Origin: Sphaerosporella brunnea
Lineage: Eukaryota > Ascomycota > Pezizomycetes > Pezizales > Pyronemataceae
DNA: 64,000 nt
Direction: 5' to 3'
Assembly: GCA_008704415.1 (NCBI GenBank)
Contig: VXIS01000091.1
Span: forward strand, 62,001 to 126,000
The position numbers and the translations under genes are program-made. This document shows positions 42,941 through 53,689 of this stretch, in pieces (within the stretch, counting starts at the first letter, position 1; the number at the start of each line of letters is the position of its first letter). The notes under the pieces were generated by a model. That model had not been told where the DNA came from. It did not search any database and was given only the letters and a program-made list of their open reading frames with translations.

Positions 42941-44851
42941 TATTTGCTAACGGAGGCGCAGGGCATAGCGAAGGAGTCGTATATAGCGTGGACAACATCA
43001 ATCTTCATGCCTCCGCACCCGATACGTCCACTGGCGGAGAGATCAGTGAGTGGTTCGTCAAAGGCAGAAATACCAGCGTTGAAGAAAGCAGAGGACGAGA
43101 TTGCACTCGCACACGGGATGACTACGGGGTTTGAATGAGCTATCTTACATTGTCTGTAGTCTCATTTCTAATAAGCAGTGTCCCGGCATGCACCCACAAC
43201 GTGCAGCGGACATATCGATCAACCCCGAGACCACTCAACGGACCAGACATATCGCCAGGACCATTCAACGGACAAGACATATCGCCCGAAACGGAAGCTA
43301 TGTGTACAACCGTCCCAAGCGTGAGACATTATTGACGCCGCAGATAGAGGGTTATGGAATAATCTCCGCCGCGAACACACAGCGCGGTGGTAAGTATTTC
43401 AATGGCATACGTCCGGGTGCTGCGGGGCTACCGGTCGGCTTTGATCATAGCATGTTGGCACGTATCGCATTTGCCGCTTTCTTCCAACGGCGTTATCCCA
43501 GCCGCGGATTCGAGCTTCTGCAAACCTGCCAGCTGCTTCCGTGGTAGTCACTATCTAACGGTCTGTATACCGTACGCGTTATTCACTCAAGAAACCGGTT
43601 GTGGTACCGGGGCTGGTCGATAGGGGAAAGGAATTGGCTGGGATGAAACGACATGCTTGGTCGTCGTGGCGAATCGAAGTCAAGCACACACGGCCAACCG
43701 TCGTGACTTCACCCACAAGGCCTAAGTCGCTGCCCGGACGTACGGCGTTTGGGTTTTCCGCTAAAGTTCGTTATCCAACCAAATCGATGCCAGCACCGAG
43801 TCGTATTAATCATTTGCCTCGCCTAAAGCCACATAGGGAGACGTGTTTGGTCCTCGGGGTTGGAGATAGGCTGTCGGCCGGATGCGCGGGTTGTGGCCGC
43901 GGCCACACAATCGAATCCATACTCAAACTTACTCTGGATGGTGCTAACTGGCTGGAGGGTTCATGATCCAGCGTGTTTGATTTCTCATTTTCCGTGGCGG
44001 CGCGGGTTTTCAAGCCTTCCTGTCACCGCGTGTGCTTTTGATGCTGGCAGCCATGGATGCATTGACCGGCCGGTGCTGGTCAGCACGTTTGAGAGACCGG
44101 TGGAAGGGGATAGTGGGCGTTGTAACAGCAGAGGTTTCGTTAGCAGGAGGCAGGGAAGCGTGCTTACTTGAGCGGTCCCTAACCATCACCGTAGGCCTCA
44201 GCTGAAAGCGAAGTCCTATGTGGGAGGGGGGTGTTCAAAGTGTCGAAGTGCTCCCAACCTGTGCGCCAAGGCATCGCCGTTAGGGTGGGTTTGGCGTTTT
44301 GGTACGCCACGTGTAGGGTCGGTCTGACGGCGTTGGATGCCGGTAGGGTTCGTGGGTTACCAGGATTGAGCGTCGAGTCTTGACGAGGGAAGGATGTGCA
44401 TGCTGAGAGACAGTTTCCGGCCGGTGGATGGTTAACGCTGTGCAGTTCACTGTCGATCAACCGAGCGATCGCATCGCCAGAACCAGGGGACGTCGTGGCT
44501 GCCATTCATCTGCATCAAGGTGACGACCAGACGGCGCTGGCGGAAGATGTGTGCCACGATTCACGCAGTCGCCAATGTTTCAACGGAGCGGACTTCAAGA
44601 ACGGGTGGGAATGATTGATTGCACGGTGCGTTGTCTAACTCCAGACTCTCAATCTATCTGACAACCTAACCACCGAATATGTCTCAATACTTGATCATAT
44701 TCAAGTTGCCCTACGTAATACCCCAGGATTGCTCCATGTTGAACCAACACTGCCTCTCTCCGCGCATGAACGTTCCCTAATTTTCACCTATTCCTCCACC
44801 GCGGTTAAACCCATTTCCTCAAAAGCCGCGGTATGCCAAACCGAACCGAAT
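42941..44851. other. No gene recognised; one 30-bp tandem duplication
   Basis: CCACTCAACGGACCAGACAT (43231) recurs as CCATTCAACGGACAAGACAT (43261), an exact 30-bp period. ORFs in the interval (43601-43966 +, 44179-44505 -) show no domain. Confidence 0.35.
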
Positions 44852-44994
44852 AGGGCCGCTCAGACAGGCGTTTATATTTTTTCGACGTTTCTGGATTTAA
44901 GGCCAGTTTCGGAGTCAAATGGCTTACAGACATCGATAAACAGCCGGTTGAAAATTCGGATATCCAAGTCAAAAACGCCCGTCTGAGCGGCCCT
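44852..44994 (+). mobile_element. M1 MITE, copy 3 (143 bp, TSD AAT)
   Basis: It begins AGGGCCGCTCAGACAGGCGT and ends ACGCCCGTCTGAGCGGCCCT. AAT is duplicated at 44849-44851 and 44995-44997. The interior is nearly identical to copy 2 (for example GACATCGATAAACAGCCGGT), so the two copies are recent relative to the LINE debris. Confidence 0.9.
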
Positions 44995-45539
44995 AATGGT
45001 TTGCGGCGTTTCAGAAACCGTTTTCAAAGAGCGCTGTGTTGACGTATGTATAAACTTCATGTGAATGCAACGATTGTCTCTCAGATGGAAGAGCTGCCAC
45101 CCATTCTCATCCGCGTCTGGAGTAGTCATAGCTTCGTCATCTCCTTGTCGATGCCTAGCGCGTATCTCTCGATCATCACCTTTGCGACAGTTACAGTTTT
45201 GCGGTGACATAGTCCGGCAGATTAATGTCACAACCGGCACCTCGGATGAAGGAGCAGAATGGGATTTCCGCCCGGTGCCTACCGCTGGCCCCATTGGTGA
45301 TTACGGCCGACTCTTCACCGGCACAGCTCCAATCACGAGTCCCCAGATGTGGAGTCCTGCCATTACATGTACGGCGCACAGGTGGTTTTCCCAAGCCGTA
45401 CGGTAATAGAAATATAGACCATCGCACAAAACACCTACCGAAGGGATCCCAACCAACTGTGCCCAGTGCTTGACACAAATCCTGGACAAGTCTCAGGTCT
45501 ATGGAGCGGTGCTCCACCCAAGGTGGCAAGCGTCCGAGA

Positions 45540-45934
45540 TCTATTCCCCAGCGAAAGAATGCTCAAGGATAGTGCTGCTGCTCACGTCACAGGTGGCACG
45601 GTGGACCTCATCCGAGTGCTGTCCGATTTCACGCGCTCCAGCAGCGCGGATGAAAAGTCCGCCGAATCCCCAACAGCCATCGACGTTTGTCACATCGGCT
45701 GGTGTGGCCGCCGCACGATGAGGAATTCATGGTCAAAACCGGCGATTCTGGGAGCGCAGTACTCGCAGAAGGTGCCACCGGCCTTGACTTTGTCGGAGTG
45801 TTTGTGACTCTGTTAACGGAGGAGCAGAATACTGCTGGTGCTATGAGAACGCTGCCCAGAACTCTGGGGATGATGGTTCCTCAGAGCATCCTGCTGAAAC
45901 AGATAGCCCAAGCGACAGGCTGGGAAAAAAAGCA
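45540..45934 (+). pseudogene. Trypsin-like serine protease fragment
   Basis: The frame from 45687 reads FMVKTGDSGSAVLAEGATGL, then DFVGVFVTLL and LGMMVPQSILLKQIAQATGW. GDSGS is the block around the nucleophilic Ser of chymotrypsin-fold proteases. The following hydrophobic strand and the VPQSILL...IAQATG helix match the end of fungal hypothetical proteins of this type. The preceding frame (VTGGTVDLIRVLSDF) probably belongs to it after a frameshift near 45700. His and Asp blocks were not identified. The end is fused to LINE sequence (next entry). Confidence 0.45.
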
Positions 45935-46290
45935 AGACGTACTGTGGAAGGCGGATGGTGAGGCCACACCGCGTGAAGGAAATATAGCGAGGCGAAGAAA
46001 TAAGATCCCCACCCCTATCAAGGTCCTGTTAGCACGCGATCGATGTACCAAGGCTGTGCTGGACTTTCTCGCGTGCACCAAAGGTGCGACCTGGTCTGAG
46101 AAGACGAGAATGTAATGACAAAGTTTCATGTACCTCCGCTGCTATGTCAGATACGAATTTCCTTGACTTTTCTTATGTTTTCTTTGCTTCTGAGACACAC
46201 CCGACTGTGGGCCTTTGGGTCCTCACCGCAGTCTGAACGTACCTTCTATGTCATGGCCGCAAGCGTTCGAATACGTTATGATGGACACCA
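45935..46290 (+). mobile_element. 5'-truncated LINE insertion, ORF2 C-terminus and 3' end, fused to the protease fragment
   Basis: From about 45935 the same frame reads VLWKADGEATPREGN...ARDRCTKAVLDFLACTKGA. This matches KLWKAVKEAT...ADDRCTEAVLNFLRATRIG of the copy at 2.2 kb. After the stop at 46113-46115 an untranslated region ends TATGTCATGGCCGCAAGCGT, then TCGAATACGTTATGATGG. The uninterrupted 142-codon ORF 45687-46115 is therefore a protease/LINE chimera. Confidence 0.7.
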
Positions 46291-48184
46291 ACAAAACAAG
46301 CAAAGGCCGTAAGGGCAGCCCAAATCCGGGAACGGAAGGACGGTGGAGGCCACTTCGGTCGATTCCCCAATACCCTGCCCTTTGCTGGCACAAAGCGAGA
46401 AGAGCTTCGCACCCGGACCCTGCGGCCTCGCAACAAGCTAGATGCGCAGCCAAGTCGCTACAGCACCGAGCTGCACGCCTGAGTTCCGCCCTCAACATTC
46501 TTTCTGGGGCATCCTTAAACCGTGTCTGATCCCATGTCTCCGAAGAATCATGATGCATCGACTATGTCGGTCTGAACGACCTCGTTGATGTCCTTCATCA
46601 AGCATACGACATCCCCAACCGTGCTCAAACTGCTACACGAGAAATCAAGCGACGTCGTCAGAACATTCAGTGCTTCTCAACAACCTCACTCACTTCCGTT
46701 GCTTGATCGGTCAAAAATTGAAGTAAGCCATCTACATCGTGTTTTTTTCCGTGCAGTTTGAAGCCATAAATGCGGTGATTTGTTTGTGAATGGTGAGAGC
46801 CGATAATAGCAATCTCAATTGCCAGCCTCGGTCGGCTCAGAGCACGGCTGTCTGCCTGGCTTTCGACCAGAAGAGAAAGGCGCTCGCTTTGCGGTGATTG
46901 CATCACAGCACCGGAGATCAGAGCGCACCGATCGAAGGCGTCGGACCGATGGCTTCCACTGATTCGCGTGCTTTGCCGCGCCGTGGCGAAACAGCTTGGG
47001 TGGAAGTACCGTGGGCGTCCCTAATGGTCAGCTACAAAGCTGTTCCAGTAACAGAAGGCCACGTCGCGCATCCTTGCGTTTCTTGGGATTCAAAGGTTGA
47101 ACAATCCGTGGTGGAGGAGGATGGCTCGTCGTTATGGTCTGGCGAAGAGTCAAGGGAGCAGGCGTCACTCGAACCTGGTGCACATGGCTTTCTCTTCCTG
47201 TTACAGTCCTGTTTTTTCTTACCCGTTTGCCGTTCTTGCAGTTCGGGGAGCCGCAGTTAACCCATGAGTTAGTATCAATCAGTGCGCGCACAGGACTAGG
47301 GTGGGGGCGAGACGGCGGTCTGGCGTGATCGGTCGCGGTTGGATACAGACAATGAAGTTGATTACAAACAAACAATCAGTCATTACACAAACGCTCCCGG
47401 TCACCGCCAGTGGTGCCAGCGCCATCAATGTTGGAGAATCTACAGCCGCACCAGGAAGCAGTAAGCCCGCAGTTCAGGCAGGCAAAAATACGGTTCATGA
47501 TGCACAACTGTCCTTTGATGGGGCTTGAAAGGTGCACAATTTCCACGCAACATCATGTGCAGAGCGCTGGGGCCAAGTATGGTGGTTCCTCGCGATTCGA
47601 GAAGAAGGACGACACTTTGCGAACGAAGTCGCACATTCGCAGGCAAGTCGTTGTGGTTGGCGTCACCAGAGCCTTGCAAACAAGAGAACAATAGGGTGAC
47701 GACGAGCAGCGGTGCCTATTCAGTCAGATCGCTTTCAATAGCGGTGTTGAACTACCATTTATTCACAACGCTGGAAAATCCTGGGTGTGTCTATGTCGGC
47801 AGCGAAATCAATGCACTGCCACAATCAGGGCGTTGTTCCGCACACACGAAGCAGCCCGATTTTCCTGGGAATCCGGGTTCTGTCAAAACCGGTACAGGGT
47901 TTTGCGCGCTGTATGGCAGTGCGAGGGGAAACAACACTGTGTCGCGTGGGATCCGTTGTCTACTCCAGCCGGGTGTCCAGGCTGGGGAGCAGGGTTGGTG
48001 ACAATACAAGGCGATGAATCGCTAATGACCGCCAACTCGTTGCGGTGTCGGTCAGCAGAGGACGACCCGCCGTAGGCATAGGGGTGGCTCCTACGTACTC
48101 CCTTCGTCATCGTGCTGGTGTGTACCTGATGGGATGCGGAGATCAACATCTCGTGGTGACAAAGGGAGCGGCAGGGTTTTGTTT
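46291..48184. other. No gene recognised
   Basis: ORFs on both strands (46898-47260 +, 47525-48001 +) lack domains. The interval lies between two LINE 3' ends that face each other (plus at 46.29 kb, minus at 48.19 kb). Confidence 0.3.
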
Positions 48185-49060
48185 TAATCATGTTGTATTC
48201 GGCCGCTTGCGGCCATGACATATGTATAAATGAGATATTATGCTACCCCTTCGGCGGAGCCGACAACTGAGGCCTGCGGCACTTTTAAGGAAAAAGTCCA
48301 ACGAAATCGCACCATGTAATATAATCGCACCAAGCAAACTCGTGATATGTCGTAACCAAAGAGGTCTCAACACAGGATGCCTTTGTCAGGCCATGCCCCA
48401 ACCTTGGTATGGTGCAAGCGGCCTTAAACCGACCCGTCGCTCAAAGTTTCCCCGACTTCAATAACATCACAAGATTGCGCGACTGGTGGAAGCCAGCGCC
48501 TCAGTCTTACAAAGCGCATCTTATTTAGGGGACGGGAGAGCTGTTGGCCCAGAGTTCTCACGTGGTGATCAGTTTATTATAAACAGTCGTTGCCGTCTCC
48601 ACCACCGCCGACGGGTCGGTTTAAGGCCGCGTGCACCATAGTACTTAGGAAATCCATAACGGTTTCCGTGCACCTGTCATCAGCGAGCAGAGCGGAGTTC
48701 GCCGTAGCTGGCCACAGCTTCTGCCCTGCCCATTTTGTATCCTCCGATACCCTTCTCCAGAGCACCCTCCGCTCATTTTTCCACCCTTTGCAAAACTTGA
48801 AGAGTTGGTCTCGTGTCTGGACGGCGCCGCTGTTGCACAACCAGCACTTGTCATCCACCCGGCAGCCTGTCCTGAACAGGTATGGGCCTGTGGGCGATTT
48901 GCCGTTGCGGAGCTGATAGACGCGTGATGCCAGTGACTTCTTCGTTTTGGCCGCCCCGGCGTTGGGCCTCTTTCGTCGCCGGTAGTAGTTCTTAGCGGCG
49001 CAGTGCTTGGCCAACCATTCGTCCCTGTCGCGGAGCTTGGCCTACGTGCGGCATGGTAGT
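48185..49060 (-). pseudogene. 5'-truncated LINE: ORF2 C-terminus and 3' end
   Basis: The minus strand reads LRDRDEWLAKHCAAKNYYRR, then QLRNGKSPTGPYLFRTGCRV, DDKCWLCNSGAVQTRDQLFK, FCKGW and TANSALLADDRCTETVMDFL, ending GGGGDGNDCL at 48577. This is the longest open stretch of the LINE C-terminus in the window (146 codons, uninterrupted). It shows the CCHC-like knuckle C-x2-C...C intact. The 3' untranslated region ends with the family motif at about 48197-48230. Confidence 0.8.
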
Positions 49061-52000
49061 ACGCTGACTACCATTGTGCGTTCCGGAGTTCTGATACACC
49101 GATCGGCTAACGTCTCCATTAACAGGGCAGCATTGGTATTTTGGTGCACTCACCTCGGGGAAGCATGTTATTGGTGCCCTAGCCTCCCAGAAGGTTTACG
49201 AACAGTATATATCAACAGCGTGGTGTTTTCAGGTTCAGCTTTCACCGGAAATCACTCTATACTGATCAGTGGCTTTCGCGCTGAAAGTCGGAGCGCCAGG
49301 CAATTTGCAGCGCCAACCTGCAGTTGGGACCACCTCGGAAGGCTGTTGGGGTGACCAGCTTTATGCTACTGAACATGCGTTCTCCATCACGTGAGCAAGG
49401 CGGGACACGGAACTGTCCATTCCGATTTCCAAGCGCTTCGAACTGATCAGGCATATAGTTGAGCGGGACTAGTTTCACGCTCCTCAAGCATCCAAGAGCA
49501 AACTTGTACGGAAAATCCATGGGGGGTTCGAGTACTGCGAAAACGATTCCAAGTCGAGTGTGCTGGATTCGGCATTGCATGCTTCTGGCCAGCTTTTGCA
49601 GCGCTACGTTTCCTTTCTGACAGTGGCATCGCGGCAGCTGACCATGGTCTACCATCGATAAGGGTACGAACAGGACCACGGTGTGAATCTGTGCTGGGTG
49701 TGTCATGATGGTTCCTGGTTGTATAGAAACAATATCCCTGATTGTAAAGCAACAAGCAACGCTTTTCCTGCGCCGATGGAGGGGCCTGAAGCTCCAGAAA
49801 CCTCACCGTGACAGGCGAGACGCGGCTCCTGTCATGTGGCATTCCCTGCCAGACGCCGCGCCTGCCAGTCACGTGCCTGGCGATCCATGGGCTGCGATGG
49901 CGGGCCACAGGCCAATGTGAAGCCAAGCAGGCATTACGCCCACAGACCCGGCGTGCGGCGTGACGGCCCGACGAGGCTGCTGCGCACGCCAGTTCCACTT
50001 GCCTTAAGTGATAGAAGTTGTCGAAATCATGTCTGATTCGCTCGCAATGCTCCAGAGCTGCGATGATCGCCGCAATGGAGTATGTCTTCCCCACGCAGCT
50101 GATTTTTTGAATCCAGGCGAATCACCACCGAGTCTGCTGTCCACCGGGAGCGAATAGTCGGTTTCCGGTGAGGAATATCGCAATGTCAACAGTGACCGTG
50201 TGCGCTTTGTCCGTGATGGTTGCACTTCTGAGTCGTTGTGGGACAGCACCCAGATTCGGGGGATAAGAAACATTCCATCGTTGGTTGACGCACTTGCCGG
50301 TAGACCTTGCAGACAGGGTTTTACGCCTTCATGGCAAGATAAACGCGCAATTTGGTCAACCGTCGTTCGTTGCTCAGCATCTGCCAACATCCATGTATAC
50401 ACTGAATGTTGACGGTGGCATATACTTGCTGCTGTGTGTGCAGAATCTGCTTTCCGTCAGTACATGTACTGCACTTCCCATCCCGTTCAACTGTCGGATG
50501 TTTCTATCAAATCCGTCGCGGACGAGAAACGCGATCTGCGGTGAATTGACTGGGGAATCAGAAGTCCAGACATCGAGGAATCCATCTGCGTCGGTAAGTC
50601 CAGCGGGGTTTATGTCTACGTGCAAGCCGACACCGTCTTGGAATTTGTATGCGCAAGTGTTCACGGCACATAACGGGACCTGGATAATCACACGGCCCTT
50701 GTTTGCAGTGACAACCATGTGGCATGTTTGGTAGCTCAGATATATGTACTCGAAGGCGGAGGGATATCAACGATCAAGGTTGTTCGCCGGTATGCTCTTC
50801 CTACCAGCAACAGTTGAACGTCATCAGCATGATCTGCACGATCCGACCTTTGTCATCATCGGCGTTGTCCTACTCATCAACTGACTCGTTTTCAGGTTCT
50901 TTGGGCTCTGATTGTTCTGCGTCAGCTGTGTCGCCAAAGAACGCTGTGCCCCGTTGATTGTCAAACGCAATGCTGGATTTGCAGTACTCAGTAGCTCCAT
51001 GGCGATCGGCAGCTGTAGATTACACGGTGAAGGTGTCAGTCCAAATGGTTTGTACAGAGGATGTCGAACAAAAAATAACGGCACAGGTCATCTCGCTGCT
51101 TTTATTCACATGCAAGCCGGAAAAAGGGTTGCAAAACAGTATTCTCATACCTTCAACACACCACACCTCACACAACATCCTCCTCCCCGCCAGAACGTCG
51201 CGGACAGCGCCTTCTCAGCTATTCGAGGATAATTGCCCGGAGGTGTTGGACCCGACGCGAAAGGCCCTCCACCAGAATGTCACGATGTTTGGCCCTCAAG
51301 GAAACGGTGGGACTTCTGAAACGTCTGCATCTCTTCTCCAACTGCAAAGCCAGTCACATAATTCACGGTCATGATGTGAAGATCGATATTCAGAGTTTCC
51401 GCCTTACTCGGCGCGCGAAGGTAGACGTGATATTATCAGCGGATTCCAGTGAGACCGCATACAAGATGGCCAGGAATGCGATGTTGTCGCCGGTTAGCTG
51501 CTGGAGACTGGCAACGCTGCAGCATTGGTGATGGCTGGTATCGCGACACCAAAGACGGTGCCCTTTGACAGGCCCGCGGGGGCATACGCACTGAAAGGCT
51601 CCTTATCTTTGCCGTTCTTCGGTGTGTCACATCGCGCGCGACCGCTTGGTCGTTCCCAAGGACTCTCGGCCACAATCTACCTAGACTCAGAGGCGGACCC
51701 TAAGATAGAGGTGACTTTGCGGGGCTGCAGATTGGTGTGCGAAAGACAACAAGCCCTTGTTCTCGGCTGCTGGCATCTGGGCTGCGGGATCGGACCGGGG
51801 GTGGGGACGACTATTGACCCTCAATGCTGCCTGGGCAGAATCGACAGGTTTGGCTAGGTGAATGCAAAGCGTCCTGCTGCCCGAGAACATCCGGGTATCC
51901 CTGTTGTCGGCTCTTACGCACTTCTGGTTGTTACCAGGTTGCGATCACACCGCTGATGCTATTGGTGGCGCGCCTCACCAGATGTATGGGGCCGGTGTGC

Positions 52001-52436
52001 ACCCATCGCTGAGCCGCAGTCACCGGTAAGGAAAGACGACGTGGGGTAGTAGAATTGGCGTGGAGGGCCTTTTGCAAGGCCGGTCGTAGGCATTTCTGCT
52101 GATGTTCGTCATTGCTGCATGATTATGTATAGGCGCTTTTACCGACGGCGGCGTTTGCTAGAAGCTCACGCGCGCGGTTGAACCAAAGGTGGGGTTATCG
52201 CTTTGACTCCTACCCAGAGTTGGCCACACAACCGCGCCGTGGTAATGAATGACACTTTCCTTCATTTCGTTCGGCACGGCAACGTTGCGCCTCTTTCCCC
52301 CAAAACCAATGTTCGCAATGTCCGCTCATACCACGGTAACCTTCTTTTCCAGCGATCCAGAGGGTCCAAGTGACTCACTTGGGCCCCCACGAGCATTATT
52401 TATGTACAAGCCACCGGAGTCGTCATACCGAAGGCA
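49061..52436. other. Anonymous region with possible decayed gene on the minus strand
   Basis: The minus-strand frames 50718-50374 (VTANKGRVIIQVPLCAVNTC, then DVWTSDSPVNSPQIAFLVRD) and 50112-49990 (VGKTYSIAAIIAALEHCERI, then RHDFDNFYHL) look protein-like and could be exons of one unrecognised gene. In-frame stops and shifts separate them. No family is assigned and no TE termini were found. Confidence 0.25.
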
Positions 52437-52850
52437 GGTAATGACGACCACTCCAAAGCCCAATCACATCGCGTCATATCGCTGCTCTGTTGGCTCAGCA
52501 AAGTTGTCGAGCGGGTTAAGACGGGACGGCTTACAAAGGCTGGTGAGGCCGGATCATGGCTACACGAGGGGCAATTCGGCAGCCGCACTGGCAGGGTAGC
52601 CGTCGATGCGGTAGCAATCATCATGGACCAAGCGCAGGAGACGTGGCAAGAACAGCGCATCGTCGGTGCCCTGCTTTTGGACGTCAAGGGGCTTTCGACC
52701 ACGTCTCCAAGGCGGTCCTCATCCGCAGGCTGAAGACTCTGGGTGCCCCGCACAGCCTAATCTATAGACAGCATCCTTCACGGAGGACAGGAGGGTCCGA
52801 ATGAGAGTGGATGGACAACTCAGCAAGCCCCCAACAATCAGGACAGGCCT
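52437..52850 (+). pseudogene. LINE RT fragment, truncated at the TGLPQG motif
   Basis: The plus strand reads ISLLCWLSKVVERVKTGRLT, then GQFGSRTGRVAVDAVAIIMD and QQ-like EQRIVGALLLDVKG. A 1-nt shift follows to FDHVSKAVLIRRLKTLGAPH, and then RVDGQLSKPPTIRTGLPQG. RT blocks appear in the normal order up to the GLPQGSP motif, where hAT-A sequence begins abruptly (about 52851). Confidence 0.75.
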
Positions 52851-53075
52851 CCCACAAGGAGGTCCGGCCGGCCGCCAGGTCAAACGGGGCCTCACTGAGT
52901 GGGTCAGGTCTGGCCGGTGATGTGGCAAGCCCAGTAGGTTTGAGCCGGCATCAGAAAAACATGGATATCTGATAGGTGCCGGCCGCTGCCCGGTATGCTG
53001 AATTACGGTCGGGTCAGTCATTGTGCCGAACGCGGGGCAACTAAAAGCTCTAATCGTTCGGTGCTCGGTCCGCAG
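52851..53075 (-). mobile_element. hAT-A terminal fragment, reverse orientation
   Basis: GGTCCGGCCGGCCGCCAGGT, AGTGGGTCAGGTCTGGCCGG, GGATATCTGATAGGTGCCGG, TCATTGTGCCGAACGCGGGG and CTAATCGTTCGGTGCTCG are the complement of the right part of the hAT-A copies at 17.4-17.66 kb. The outermost ~12 bp of the terminus are missing at the LINE junction. Confidence 0.65.
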
Positions 53076-53099
53076 CAGGTGAAGCATCGATGGCAAGCC

Positions 53100-53641
53100 A
53101 CCAACTGGTCGAGCTACCCCAAAAACAGCAACTCGGACAAGAGTCGAAATACGGCGGAGAGGAAATGCTGACGATTTACTTACAAATCTCCAAAGTTTGA
53201 CGCACTTTAACCCAGCAAATAACGGTAGCAAGAGAGCCGGATGAATATGGCTGACTTTATGCTCACAAATCCGAAGATTTTAAAACCTGTAACGCAGAGG
53301 GTCGGAACAGACTGAAGGGGCCCAAGGAACTGGGGTACTGAGGGGTAACGGACAGGTTCAGGAACAAGGGGGCAGGACGAGATTTGGAGGTCACGAGAGG
53401 TACAGTGCACACAATCCAGGACGCAGATCTGAACCAAGATACTCAAATTGACATACGAGGGTTCAGTGAAGAGGAAAGAAGAAGAAAGCAAACCACAAAG
53501 CCGAAGCTGAGGCCCCTCTATATAGTCTACTTGATCGCGGTGCCACGCACCAGGTGGTACCCGAACGTAACGTCGGGAGAGCCGCAACACAGAGCCGCAA
53601 CACCCGAATCCAACATCGCGCCGTGACAGCACTGTAACATA
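53100..53641 (-). repeat. Candidate solo LTR
   Basis: On the minus strand the sequence starts TGTTACAGTGCTGTCACGGC at 53641, has TATATAGAGGGGCC (TATA-like) about 120 bp in, and then a CT-rich tract (TTTGCTTTCTTCTTCTTTCC). This layout is typical of Copia LTRs. The 3' boundary and target duplication were not found, so the call is tentative. Confidence 0.35.
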
Positions 53642-53689
53642 GTACTCTGGGAAAGTACTCTACCACTTGACCAAAAGGCACTTTGATGG

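Noticed and set aside
43231..43290. Possible CRISPR-like spaced repeats
   Set aside because: Only two adjacent 30-bp units with no spacers, and the genome is eukaryotic.
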